Source of the DNA: an uncultured Pirellula sp.
Lineage (GTDB): Bacteria; Planctomycetota; Planctomycetia; Pirellulales; Pirellulaceae
Direction: 5' to 3'
Assembly (NCBI GenBank): GCA_903892355.1
Contig: CAITIE010000091.1
Span: forward strand, 124,001-188,000
Length of the DNA stretch: 64,000 nt
The number at the start of each line of letters is the position of its first letter. Positions within the stretch are counted from its first letter, which is position 1. The translations under genes were made by a program, and so were the position numbers. Of the stretch, positions 40,604 to 48,878 are shown piece by piece. Under the pieces are notes generated by a model. The model searched no databases, was not told the origin of the DNA, and worked only from the letters and a program-made list of their open reading frames with translations.

Positions 40604-42418
40604 ATGAATGCTTACACTTCGTTGGGACTTATGGTTTGTGGCGGTCTCTTGAGCCACGGATTCGCGCTCGGACAAGCTCCCGTGCGCGACCGCGACAACC
40701 CACAACCGATCTATTGGCCCCGTCAGGATTTTATCATCCCCTTTCAAGTCGACTTGGCCGGTGAAGTCCCCGCTGAGATTCAGTTGGAATTGTCGGAGGA
40801 TCAAGGCCGCAACTGGACGCTCTACACGCGAGGCGATGTCAGGACTAAGCAATTCAATTTCCACGCAGCAAAGGACGGGGAGTACCTCTTCCGCCTGAAA
40901 ACCATGGATCGCAACGGAGTCGCATTCGACAATCCCGGTGCACCGCTCCTGATCGTGGTCGACACCAGCAAACCTACCGGGGAACTCCTCGTCGATATGA
41001 ATCCGCGCGGTGGCCTGCAAGGGGAGTTTCGGCTTATCGATCCATCGCTAGATACTTCCTCGATTCGCATGGAATACCAAACCGATTCCGATCCAGCATG
41101 GCGGGAAATCCCTGTCGAACTCGAACGAGGCGTCGCCGCTGGAGAATGGGTTGGGTTCGGCACGTGGGCGATCCCGGGCCATGCAATGCAATTGATGGTT
41201 CGGGTCACCGGTCGCGATGCAGCAGGCAATACCGTCGAACTCACGCGAATGCCCCGACTACCGCGCTCCGCGGCGAATCCGACCAGCATGAAACTCGCCA
41301 GCAACAAAGGCGCTGAGGATGCATCGGCACCCATAGGATCCGGCCTTGCACGACGCTTTCCAACCCAAAGCAGCCAATCGCTTCTCGTCCAAGCAACCAA
41401 TCCGAACCAACCGATCTCATCATCTGCCGAGCCGCTCGTCAATTCACAGAGCGATCCCCTGGGGGGACCAGCACGCCCGCAACTTGAGATCAGCAGCAAC
41501 CCTACTACACCATCGACGCTGAGGACACCATCCTCCTCAATCCAATCCTCAATCCGCGAAGTAGCACCGACCGCCCGCGAAGTAGCACCGAAAACCGGCG
41601 TTGAATTGCAAATCCCCTCTCCCCCAACCGATCTCGTCACCATCGAAGACGCCCCAACGATCGATCCACCGAAGGCAGGTTTCCCTTCCAACGGTTTCCC
41701 TTCCAACGGTGTTCCTGCCATCGAGTCCCTGCCGACGAGCCTGCCTGCTGCGAGCAACTCTTCGCCCACTGCTAGCAAGCCCAACGGGATCGAACCCATG
41801 CATTGCAGCAGCCGAGCCTTCAGCCTCGATTATGCCATCGATAACGATCCTGGAGCCCCCATCGCAAATATCGAACTTTGGGGAACCACCGACAATGGGA
41901 TCACCTGGGAACGCTGGGGCACCGACCCAGATCGCGAAAGCCCGTTTGACATCGAAGTCGCATCCGAAGGCTTGTTTGGCTTCAAAATGGTAATTGTCGG
42001 CTCCAATGGATTGGCAGGTCGAAGACCTCTGCCCACCGACAAAGCAGATGCTTGGATCCTGGTCGATACAGCGATCCCTAAAGCGCGTATCTTGAGCGCT
42101 CTCAATGGCAAGGGGCCAGAAGTGGGCACCGTCGTGATCGAGTACCAAGCCATCGATGACCATTTCCCCGAACGCCCCATCTCGATCTACTACGCGGAGT
42201 CACCCAAGGGACCTTGGATCCCGGCCACTCAAGGAGCCCGTAATAACGGCCGCTTTGCTTGGACCACCGATCCCTCGCTTCCGGAAAAAGTCTTCCTGCG
42301 ACTTGATGCCGTCGACTCCGCAGGAAACGCAGGCACCCATGTGCTCGACTTACCCGTCGACGTCCAAGGAAGCGCGCCTCGGGGACGCATCCAAGGCTTC
42401 CATCCAAGGCCCCAATAA
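40604..42418 (+). CDS. Exported Ig-like repeat protein of unknown function
   Basis: The 604-residue protein starts with a signal peptide (residues 1-24, ending FALGQA). Residues 30-200 and 410-595 contain related beta-sandwich segments with recurring patterns (ELSEDQGRNWTLY, then ELWGTTDNGITWERWG; LFRLKTMDRNGVAF, then FGFKMVIVGSNGLAG), suggesting an internal duplication of an Ig/fibronectin-like unit. A linker of about 180 residues rich in Ser, Pro and Thr separates them and contains two in-frame short repeats (41555-41596, 21 bp; 41678-41707, 15 bp). It is probably exported to the periplasm or cell surface. I do not recognise a catalytic domain. It follows the thioredoxin-YHS gene by 119 bp. 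Confidence 0.75.
   Translation: MNAYTSLGLMVCGGLLSHGFALGQAPVRDRDNPQPIYWPRQDFIIPFQVDLAGEVPAEIQLELSEDQGRNWTLYTRGDVRTKQFNFHAAKDGEYLFRLKTMDRNGVAFDNPGAPLLIVVDTSKPTGELLVDMNPRGGLQGEFRLIDPSLDTSSIRMEYQTDSDPAWREIPVELERGVAAGEWVGFGTWAIPGHAMQLMVRVTGRDAAGNTVELTRMPRLPRSAANPTSMKLASNKGAEDASAPIGSGLARRFPTQSSQSLLVQATNPNQPISSSAEPLVNSQSDPLGGPARPQLEISSNPTTPSTLRTPSSSIQSSIREVAPTAREVAPKTGVELQIPSPPTDLVTIEDAPTIDPPKAGFPSNGFPSNGVPAIESLPTSLPAASNSSPTASKPNGIEPMHCSSRAFSLDYAIDNDPGAPIANIELWGTTDNGITWERWGTDPDRESPFDIEVASEGLFGFKMVIVGSNGLAGRRPLPTDKADAWILVDTAIPKARILSALNGKGPEVGTVVIEYQAIDDHFPERPISIYYAESPKGPWIPATQGARNNGRFAWTTDPSLPEKVFLRLDAVDSAGNAGTHVLDLPVDVQGSAPRGRIQGFHPRPQ
41555..41707. repeat. Two in-frame short duplications in the Ig-like protein linker
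   Basis: A 21-bp unit (41555-41575 and 41576-41596) encodes REVAPTA/REVAPKT, and a 15-bp unit (41678-41692 and 41693-41707) encodes GFPSN twice, with a degenerate third. Both lie in the low-complexity linker. Confidence 0.82.
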
Positions 42419-42470
42419 GAGGATTTGCATCGGCAGGACTCACTGCGAACCGTGCAATCGTTGCTAGACG

Positions 42471-44456
42471 CTAGGCTTTGCGAATGAAGTGCGCTGCGTA
42501 ACTGCGCACATGCTTGCCATTGAGAACGTGAAACATGCGCAACTGCTGGACGACCGATTCAGCAAAGTGGGCCAAAGGCACGTGGACCAACTTCCGCTTG
42601 AATCGCTTCGCAATTTGCTTGAGCGCCAGACCAGGCGCTGTATGGCTTAGCAGAGCGATGTGCCGCGACTCGGCGTGCATGCACGCCGCCGCGACGAGAC
42701 GCTGCTCAAGTGTGTCCGTGAAATCGAGTCTGGGATCGGTCCAGATATCGTCGATGGGACGAGGGGGATACAAAAACATCGCCCCCCCGTACGTAGATAC
42801 AGCCACTCCCGGGCCGAGCATTTCTTTATGAAACGGCGTCGCGAAAAAAGCCAACGTCGACTCTTCGATATGCTCGGCAAACCAGGTCGCCCGCCACGAA
42901 TACTCCCGCGGATCAGGCTCTCCATCGAACAGCATGATGGTCGCATCCAAAGTCCCGATCGACGGTGGCTGGATTTTGACATACAACGACCCATCGTACC
43001 AATGCCGCAATGTCTCTCTCAAATCGAGACCATCCATCATGCTCGTGGTGAACTTTTCGGTCCTCGCTAAATCCGCACCGATCGCCGCTCGCGCTCGCTC
43101 CATGATCCGGTTTCGGAAACTCTCAATCTTCTGATCCTCCTCCGGCCATGAGCATTGCTGGTACGGATTCCAACGACTGGTCCACTTGCGCTGATCCTGC
43201 TTGCGTGCTGGCCGCTGCAACTCCAATGAATGCCATTCCATGGGGTTTCCTGGCAAACGAGATGAGAGCTTCACCACGCCGAATCCAGGTATGTCCCCTT
43301 GATCGATCCCCATCTTCATCTCAGGCCATGGCAACGGCTCATCAAAGCAGTAGTCTTTCGCAGAGCTCACCAAGTGGATCGCGAAACTATCTCCCATCAT
43401 CTGCTGCGCCGATCTGACGATCGTGTAAAAACTCGGGGTCATTCGCCGATCGAGCAACGTCTGATTCCGGATGTACTTCAAACATTGCGATATCAACTGA
43501 GGTGTGATCTGCCTCGCACGATTCCCTAAGTCTTGGCGGTAACTGCTTCGGGCCGCAAGAAACAACTCTTTCAATGCATGTATCCCAAGGTTCGTATCGT
43601 CGTCAAGATTCAACCGAGCTCGCTCGTACAGCCCGGTGATGAAGGGCAACTCCCCATGCAAAAACAAATGGGTTCGCGAGTCGATGGCATAGTTGATTGC
43701 CTCTTCGGGTTCTCCGGCGGACTGCTCCTCGGATCGAACGTCTACCGCCCCTTCACCTCTCCGCGATTGCAGACGGTCCAGCGCATCACGAATCCACGGC
43801 CAATCCTGAAGATGGCATAAACATACCAAGTGACGATAACGATGCTTCTTCGAAAGCAACCGCATTGCGATTCGCTCGATCCGTTCCCTGTTCCAATCCG
43901 AGCCAAGGCTCCCGTCCAAATCAGGGGGTGGAATCACCGGCAACATGGCGCAGCAGTACCGCTCCAGCGTCGTGTGCTCCACCGCATACGGATCGGGAAA
44001 AACCATGCCGCCAAGCCAAAACCCGTCATGCTGCATCTCGACCAATTCCGGCTCCACCCACTCGATGGGAATCCGTTCGCTCATCGCAAAACGAATCGCC
44101 GCGATGACCCCTTGGCATGGATCGATCGGAACGTAGGTCCCCTCCCTGGCAATCCCATCCCTGGCAATCCCATCCCTGGTGGTCTCCCCCTCGTCGAATT
44201 GCGACGCATCGGTCTGAACCACGACCGACACCGCAGGAAGCGACCTAACACCATCGAGAACCGCCTCCCGAAAGGACTCGGGCAACGGAATTGCCAATCC
44301 GTCGCAGGGCGTTTCCAAAAGCCACTTCCGTAGCCCAAACGCGTACGAAGCGCTCCCGTGAATCACCGGTACCAAACGGAGCCATGACTCATATTGAAAC
44401 ACGTTTGCTGGAACCCCAGTCGCACTTTGAGACTCGGCCGGTCCGTGGTCGGTCAT
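42471..44456 (-). CDS. Conserved-looking hypothetical protein, 661 residues
   Basis: The protein has no signal peptide or membrane helix and is rich in Trp, Arg and His. It opens with LRLVPVIHGSASYAFGLRKWL and DGLAIPLPESF, then has two regions of mixed alpha/beta character; YVPIDPCQG and IPIEWVEPELVEM lie near residues 108-145. The C-terminal third includes RHWYDGSLYVKIQPPS, ATWFAEHIEESTLAFFATPFHKE and HIALLSHTAPG. The N-terminal pattern faintly recalls TraB/ChaN-like proteins, but I cannot name a family. A 15-bp in-frame array (44143-44187) encodes DGIAR-type units. It lies minus-strand next to the small RNA candidate, with its start 153 bp from that promoter. Confidence 0.6.
   Translation of the reverse strand: MTDHGPAESQSATGVPANVFQYESWLRLVPVIHGSASYAFGLRKWLLETPCDGLAIPLPESFREAVLDGVRSLPAVSVVVQTDASQFDEGETTRDGIARDGIAREGTYVPIDPCQGVIAAIRFAMSERIPIEWVEPELVEMQHDGFWLGGMVFPDPYAVEHTTLERYCCAMLPVIPPPDLDGSLGSDWNRERIERIAMRLLSKKHRYRHLVCLCHLQDWPWIRDALDRLQSRRGEGAVDVRSEEQSAGEPEEAINYAIDSRTHLFLHGELPFITGLYERARLNLDDDTNLGIHALKELFLAARSSYRQDLGNRARQITPQLISQCLKYIRNQTLLDRRMTPSFYTIVRSAQQMMGDSFAIHLVSSAKDYCFDEPLPWPEMKMGIDQGDIPGFGVVKLSSRLPGNPMEWHSLELQRPARKQDQRKWTSRWNPYQQCSWPEEDQKIESFRNRIMERARAAIGADLARTEKFTTSMMDGLDLRETLRHWYDGSLYVKIQPPSIGTLDATIMLFDGEPDPREYSWRATWFAEHIEESTLAFFATPFHKEMLGPGVAVSTYGGAMFLYPPRPIDDIWTDPRLDFTDTLEQRLVAAACMHAESRHIALLSHTAPGLALKQIAKRFKRKLVHVPLAHFAESVVQQLRMFHVLNGKHVRSYAAHFIRKA
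44143..44187. repeat. In-frame 15-bp array in the 661-residue hypothetical gene
   Basis: Two identical TCCCTGGCAATCCCA units and a degenerate third encode repeated GIARD-like pentapeptides near residue 95 of the protein. Confidence 0.88.
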
Positions 44457-44608
44457 GGGCTCTCCAACATCACTCGAGGGACAGAAAAATGCCAGGTCGC
44501 GGCTACGAAAAGAAAAATGGGTTTTTCCAAGCCTTTTTTAATTGGGAATCGGTACAAGCATCACTGACCAGACACTAGACACTATGAGTAGTAAATTTTG
44601 TGTTCGCT

Positions 44609-44624
44609 TGGCACGGTCCTTGCA
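44609..44624 (+). promoter_or_regulatory. Sigma-54 (RpoN) promoter
   Basis: TGGCACGGTCCTTGCA has every conserved position of the -24/-12 consensus (TGGCACG, four bases, TTGCA), with GG at -24 (44610-44611) and GC at -12 (44622-44623). The predicted start is near 44635. A 7-bp direct repeat AGACACT-AGACACT lies at 44570-44583, a possible activator site. No coding gene starts downstream on this strand within 3 kb. Confidence 0.75.
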
Positions 44625-44634
44625 ATCATAATTA

Positions 44635-44865
44635 GGGCATCTGACGAGGAGACTCGTCAAGGTGGTCGCTTGAGCAGTAGCTGGTTCCGAGGGAGCTGGT
44701 TCCGAGAAATCGGTATCCCCCGAAGCGTCGCTGATCGCCCACCAAAACAATCCAGTGTGCGATATTCCCTTTTCAGCTTGTTAGGTTGTGTGTGTGTGGG
44801 GCTGATGAGGGAAGAGGCTGCCGAGGAGAGGATTCGCGTGAGTGAATCCTCTCCTCGGTTTTTTT
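44635..44865 (+). ncRNA. Candidate sigma-54-dependent small RNA, about 231 nt
   Basis: Between the sigma-54 promoter and the terminator lies a transcript without a credible gene. It begins with a hairpin TGACGAG/CTCGTCA capped by a GAGA tetraloop (44642-44659). A central hairpin CCGA/TCGG has a GAAA tetraloop (44702-44713) and can extend outward past one mismatch. The terminator hairpin closes on a GTGA tetraloop. All three loops fit GNRA. A 13-bp direct repeat (AGCTGGTTCCGAG, two copies near 44680-44706) precedes the central hairpin. The only long frame has no plausible start and reads through the terminator. Neighbouring genes on both sides are on the minus strand, so this is an independent unit. 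Targets and family are unknown. Confidence 0.65.
44821..44865 (+). terminator. Perfect 15-bp intrinsic terminator
   Basis: CCGAGGAGAGGATTC (44821-44835) is perfectly complementary to 44844-44858; a G-T and a C-G pair extend it inward to a GTGA loop. Seven T follow (44859-44865). The T run is on the plus strand only, so it does not serve the minus-strand genes on either side. Confidence 0.9.
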
Positions 44866-44896
44866 ATGGGCCGAACCAAGTGGTGCCAACGGAAGC

Positions 44897-45628
44897 CTAC
44901 TGAAAATGTTCCGCCTCAAGTTCGTAAAAGACGCCTTGGAGGCCATCGATGGGCTTGAGGTAAGGTCGAACCGAGAGTTTTCCTGCCAGCGAATGCCGCC
45001 GTAGACTCTTGGAAGCGAACTGATCCCCGGTCAATTTCACTTCGATCATGTGGGTGAGTGGCGGCTGCTGACCGAAGCAGCACGTCGCCCAGTCCGGGAC
45101 GAGAATGAACGACTTGGCAGAGTTGCTCGAGAGGGACGTCGGATGAATGTAGCCTTTCAAAAAAACCATTTTTCCGTCCAATTCCATCGCGGACATCGGT
45201 GGAATATCGGGAGCTCCGACCGGACTCTTCAACGCTGCAAAGGAAATTCGTTCGTACCCCTCCGGGAGTTCCGTATAGTAAACATACGCGTGCTTGACCG
45301 GACAAACGGCCAACGTCAAAAACGCTATCAGAAACCCGACGACCGCCACCGGACGACCACTCAACTCGGTCGGATACCGCTTGAGATTCCCAAAGGCGAT
45401 TAGCCCGAAAAACAGCGCGACTGCCGGCAGTATCAAGAGGAGTGGGGAATACCAGGACAACAGCCCCATCAAGGCGAATACCGAGCATAATACTGCGGCT
45501 CGGCTCACCGAGCGGTACCCATAATCGTCCTCGTTCCCCTCAAAGCTGGGGTCGACTGCGTTCGAGGAAAACGCAGGTTGCGTTGCGCTTGAGGTTGTAT
45601 TGTTTGGGGCTGGCGTCGTGGTGCTCAT
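44897..45628 (-). CDS. Membrane protein with DUF4190-like helices and DUF3299-like domain
   Basis: The 243-residue protein has a Ser/Thr/Asn-rich N-terminus (MSTTTPAPN), then three hydrophobic helices (about 50-72, 75-92 and 100-120, resembling DUF4190), and a C-terminal extracytoplasmic domain with VFLKGYIHPTS, FILVPDWATCCFGQQP and IEVKLTGD, the pattern of DUF3299. The double cysteine in ATCCFG is conserved in that family. Function is unknown. The frame is open to 45727 but ATG 45628 is the natural start. It lies 61 bp after a larger minus-strand gene and may be cotranscribed. Confidence 0.7.
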   Translation of the reverse strand: MSTTTPAPNNTTSSATQPAFSSNAVDPSFEGNEDDYGYRSVSRAAVLCSVFALMGLLSWYSPLLLILPAVALFFGLIAFGNLKRYPTELSGRPVAVVGFLIAFLTLAVCPVKHAYVYYTELPEGYERISFAALKSPVGAPDIPPMSAMELDGKMVFLKGYIHPTSLSSNSAKSFILVPDWATCCFGQQPPLTHMIEVKLTGDQFASKSLRRHSLAGKLSVRPYLKPIDGLQGVFYELEAEHFQ

Positions 45629-45689
45629 GCTATTCTGATGGTCTCGAAAGGAAGGATTATCCTCGAGGAAACAGCCGTCCGGACTGGTG

Positions 45690-47411
45690 TTAGTGACGAA
45701 CCACAACCAGTCTTTGGAGGATCGCAAATTCGTGGGCGAACATGCCGCACGCCACCATCCACATCAGGGATGCTACAACTGCTCCTCCACATCCAATTAC
45801 GGCGAGTAGGGTTAAAGAGTTCACCGCAGCTACCTGGTCTGAGCTGCCATTCGCAAAAAGTTCTCCCGCGCTTGCCGATCGGGAAGCGGTGCTATTACCA
45901 AAAACAGAACTCCCGGTGGATACCGCCACGCCTGACCGAAACGATCGTTCTCCGGAGCCGGCGGTGTTGGCTGGAATCCGAATCGCCCGCACCTCATTCT
46001 GCTGCAACTCCAAACCTTGATAGACCTGCCCGACCAGCCGCGTTCGAGGCTTCACCATTTGACCGGGCTGCGAATTTGGAATCAGCGACTCTGGAATCAG
46101 CGACTCTGGAATCAGCGACTCTGGAATCAGCGACTCTGGAATCAGCATCGACGAGGAGTTCGGATCCTTTTGAGGGGGTTGCGGTGCTGGGCTGGGGATC
46201 GGAAAAAAGGTCGCCGCTCGTTTGACCGCCTTTGGATCGATCTTTTCGAGTTCCTTCAGTCTCTCCTTCGCTTCGGGCAAAGGGCACGCTCGCAAGTAAT
46301 TCACGACTGGAACCCGCACCCACGAGTTATCGTCATTGGACTTTTTGAATAGTTCGGTCAGCCGATCGATCTGGCTCCAATCGTTCCAACGCGCCAAATC
46401 TGGGATCACCAAATCCGCAAGGTCTGGGGCTTCGATCAAATGCCGCATCGACTTTAGAATGTCTTCTTTGGGGATCACGTTTCCTTCGGTCCCATGAAAT
46501 CGCAACGCCATCACGGACGAGTACACATCGGGATAACTCGCTTTACGGTTGGTCAAAAATTGCTCGTCGATCAGCTTCAAGCCTTCCGGTCCGCGAAGCA
46601 TCAAGTACGAGGCGATCAGAGCATCCAGACCAGCCCGTTTCTCCGGATCGTTGCTACGAATCATCGACTCGAACTCGACGACGTCATCTTGGTTACCGCA
46701 AATACCGAGCATCGTGTAATAGAGCCGTTTGCGGTCAGGGGATTTCTCTGGATCGCGGATCCAATCCATCAATTGCTCACGGTTCATTTTGTCCTTGAGT
46801 TTCTTCACGTCCTCGTAGGGGGCCAACGCAAACTCGTCGTAGCTATCTCGCGCTAGCAACGAGTCTGGATGCTCGAAATGCTTCTGGTAAAACTCAAGTC
46901 TCTCGATCGGATCCTCGGGTAGCTTTTGGATGGCATCGATGTATTTCTCGGCATCCTCGGACAAGGGAAGAGGCGACGACCAGACCAAATTCTTCGGATC
47001 GACGCCGAGCAGCAGGAACTTCTTGTTCGATTTTCCAGGCCCAAAGTAACTGGCCTCGACCTTCTGCCCTTTTTCCAGGAGCGACTCTCCCCTCAGGACC
47101 CGTTCCACCACAAACGTAGCGTTCCCATCGATATCCGCACGGCCATCCGCTTGCAGGCTCGCAATCGCGACCGCGTCCATCGATTGGCTTTCCTGACGCA
47201 GTGTCTGCGACGCAGCCGAACAGAATGGACAAGCTTCCGCTGCAGCCTCGTTCGCTCTTATCCCGATCGCTTGGGCGAGAACCAGAACAGCGACGAACAG
47301 CTTCGCCCCGGCCCCGATTCCTAGAGTTGGGGACTGGCGAGCCATAAGCTGGCAAGTCTTGAAACTGAGGGATCGGAGACCACACCAAAGACTGGACTTC
47401 TGGGCCGTCAT
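45690..47411 (-). CDS. Exported protein with N-terminal CPFC motif and C-terminal membrane helix
   Basis: About 573 residues from ATG 47411; the frame is open to 47456 and an ATG at 47345 is also possible. A hydrophobic segment (AKLFVAVLVLAQAIGI) acts as signal peptide, immediately followed by ACPFCSAASQTL, a CxxC with redox or metal-binding look. The middle (about 100-430) is a helical region with HEAT-like alternation (VEFESMIRSNDPEKRAGLDALIASYLML; LADLVIPDLARWNDW), and the C-terminus has a membrane helix (VNSLTLLAVIGCGGAVVASLMW). A 15-bp array encodes LIPES pentapeptides (46078-46146). The family is common in planctomycetes but unnamed as far as I know. Function unknown. Confidence 0.7.
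   Translation of the reverse strand: MTAQKSSLWCGLRSLSFKTCQLMARQSPTLGIGAGAKLFVAVLVLAQAIGIRANEAAAEACPFCSAASQTLRQESQSMDAVAIASLQADGRADIDGNATFVVERVLRGESLLEKGQKVEASYFGPGKSNKKFLLLGVDPKNLVWSSPLPLSEDAEKYIDAIQKLPEDPIERLEFYQKHFEHPDSLLARDSYDEFALAPYEDVKKLKDKMNREQLMDWIRDPEKSPDRKRLYYTMLGICGNQDDVVEFESMIRSNDPEKRAGLDALIASYLMLRGPEGLKLIDEQFLTNRKASYPDVYSSVMALRFHGTEGNVIPKEDILKSMRHLIEAPDLADLVIPDLARWNDWSQIDRLTELFKKSNDDNSWVRVPVVNYLRACPLPEAKERLKELEKIDPKAVKRAATFFPIPSPAPQPPQKDPNSSSMLIPESLIPESLIPESLIPESLIPNSQPGQMVKPRTRLVGQVYQGLELQQNEVRAIRIPANTAGSGERSFRSGVAVSTGSSVFGNSTASRSASAGELFANGSSDQVAAVNSLTLLAVIGCGGAVVASLMWMVACGMFAHEFAILQRLVVVRH
46078..46146. repeat. In-frame 15-bp array encoding LIPES units
   Basis: Four identical 15-bp units GGAATCAGCGACTCT (46078-46137) and a partial fifth encode LIPES repeats in the protein of 45690-47411. 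The perfect identity suggests recent expansion by slippage. Confidence 0.95.
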
Positions 47412-47733
47412 TTTTGCTCCAACGCGTTTCTTCGTCATAACTGCTAAAAGGCGCACGATGCATCCCTTTTGCCTTTAAATGTAAGTCAAAGACCACGTCA
47501 CTGACCAGTCGAACCGCGGGAATTTCAGAACTCTCTCCCGTTCTTTTACAGCCCAAAGCCTAGAAAAATCGCATGATTTCGATACAGTTCCGGGGGTTGG
47601 GAACCACCGAATCCCACCGTGAAATCGTTTTGGGGATTTCGTCCGCCTCCACCGACAGTCGAAATCCACCCGTGAAAACTCCATCCGTCGAAGCTCCGAC
47701 CGTTGATTGGAAGCTTCTTCATCGAGCCAAACC

Positions 47734-48738
47734 ATGCAATTGCCTATCCTGAAGCCCTTCGAGTTGCCAGTTGTTGAGCGTGATACCGCTCTGAACGTGC
47801 AGAATAGCAACGAACGGAATGGATTGGATGCCAACGGGAACACGGTCGCCACCAGCTGCGGCTCGTCCGGAGCCGCGGTCTTTGAACCCAGTCGCCGGCT
47901 TCCTCCTTGGTTGCGCCGCGAAGTCCCCAAAGGAAATGCCAATCACTTCACCTGGGACACCCTTCGGGAACTGAACCTCGAAACCGTTTGCGAGAATGCC
48001 AAATGCCCGAATCGGATGGAGTGCTACTCACAAAAAACAGCCACCTTCATGGTCATGGGGAACGTTTGCACGAGACCTTGCGGTTTTTGCGCCGTATCCC
48101 GCGGTCGCCCCGAGTCACTGGAACTCGATGAGCCCGATCGCGTGGCCGAAGCGGCACTTCGGCTAGGTCTGCGTCATGTCGTGATCACCTCGGTCACCCG
48201 CGATGATTTACCCGACGGTGGTGGCGAGCATTTCTACCAATGTGTTCATGCTGTTCGCAAGAAAACGGGCGCCACCATCGAAGTCCTTACCCCCGACTTT
48301 ATCCGCCACCGACACGGCCTCGATCGAGTGATCGAATCCGCACCCGAAGTTTTCAACCATAATATGGAAACGGTACCGCGACTCTATCGCCGCGTCCGCG
48401 GTCCCAAAAGCGAGTATCGATGGACATTGGAATTGCTACGCCATGTGAAGCACTCCAACGCAGCCATTCGAACCAAGAGCGGCTTGATGCTCGGGCTAGG
48501 TGAAACCCGCGACGAACTGCTGCAGTGCCTCGCGGATCTCCGAGAGTACGAATGCGACTTCTTGACGCTCGGCCAATACTTGCAACCCGGACCCAAGTAC
48601 CTGCCGGTGGTGCGTTACATTCCCCCCGATGAGTTCGAAGAACTCGGCGTTCTCGCCGAGAGCATGGGCTTCAAAAAGGTCGCCTCTGGCCCGTTCGTTC
48701 GCAGTTCGTACCACGCTCGCGATATGGCGGAATCGTAA
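47734..48738 (+). CDS. lipA: Lipoyl synthase
   Basis: LipA is a radical SAM enzyme that inserts two sulfurs into octanoyl chains on lipoyl domains. The auxiliary cluster motif CENAKCPNRMEC (Cys86, Cys91, Cys97) and the radical SAM motif CTRPCGFC (Cys112, Cys116, Cys119) are both intact, with VITSVTRDDLPDGG, FNHNMETVPRLY, SGLMLGLGET and the C-terminal FVRSSYHA whose serine ligates the auxiliary cluster. The N-terminus has an extension of about 50 residues. ATG 47734 is used; a TTG at 47707 is in frame. It stands alone on the plus strand; lipB is not in the window. A 17-bp tandem array starts 27 bp after its stop. Confidence 0.96.
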   Translation: MQLPILKPFELPVVERDTALNVQNSNERNGLDANGNTVATSCGSSGAAVFEPSRRLPPWLRREVPKGNANHFTWDTLRELNLETVCENAKCPNRMECYSQKTATFMVMGNVCTRPCGFCAVSRGRPESLELDEPDRVAEAALRLGLRHVVITSVTRDDLPDGGGEHFYQCVHAVRKKTGATIEVLTPDFIRHRHGLDRVIESAPEVFNHNMETVPRLYRRVRGPKSEYRWTLELLRHVKHSNAAIRTKSGLMLGLGETRDELLQCLADLREYECDFLTLGQYLQPGPKYLPVVRYIPPDEFEELGVLAESMGFKKVASGPFVRSSYHARDMAES

Positions 48739-48765
48739 CTCGCTCGCCGGTAACCAGCACGGCTT

Positions 48766-48834
48766 GCATCCCCCGCAAAGCGAGCATCCCCTCAAAGCGA
48801 GCATCCCCTCAAAGCGAGCATCCCCTCAAAGCGA
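48766..48834. repeat. 17-bp tandem array after lipA
   Basis: Three identical 17-bp units GCATCCCCTCAAAGCGA (48784-48800, 48801-48817, 48818-48834) follow an 18-bp variant (48766-48783). The array lies 27 bp after the lipA stop and 44 bp before the histidine kinase start. Confidence 0.95.
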
Positions 48835-48878
48835 GCATCATGGTATGATCTTCGCATCTACTTCGAGCGGAGCGCACC

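Noticed and set aside
44598-44903. A 101-residue plus-strand frame over the small RNA candidate
   Set aside because: Its start lies upstream of the predicted transcription start, the frame reads through the terminator, and the product has no family features; the structured RNA explains the region better.
48766-48834. Tandem array resembling a CRISPR
   Set aside because: Units are directly adjacent 17-mers without unique spacers, and no cas gene is in the window. The same applies to the other arrays.
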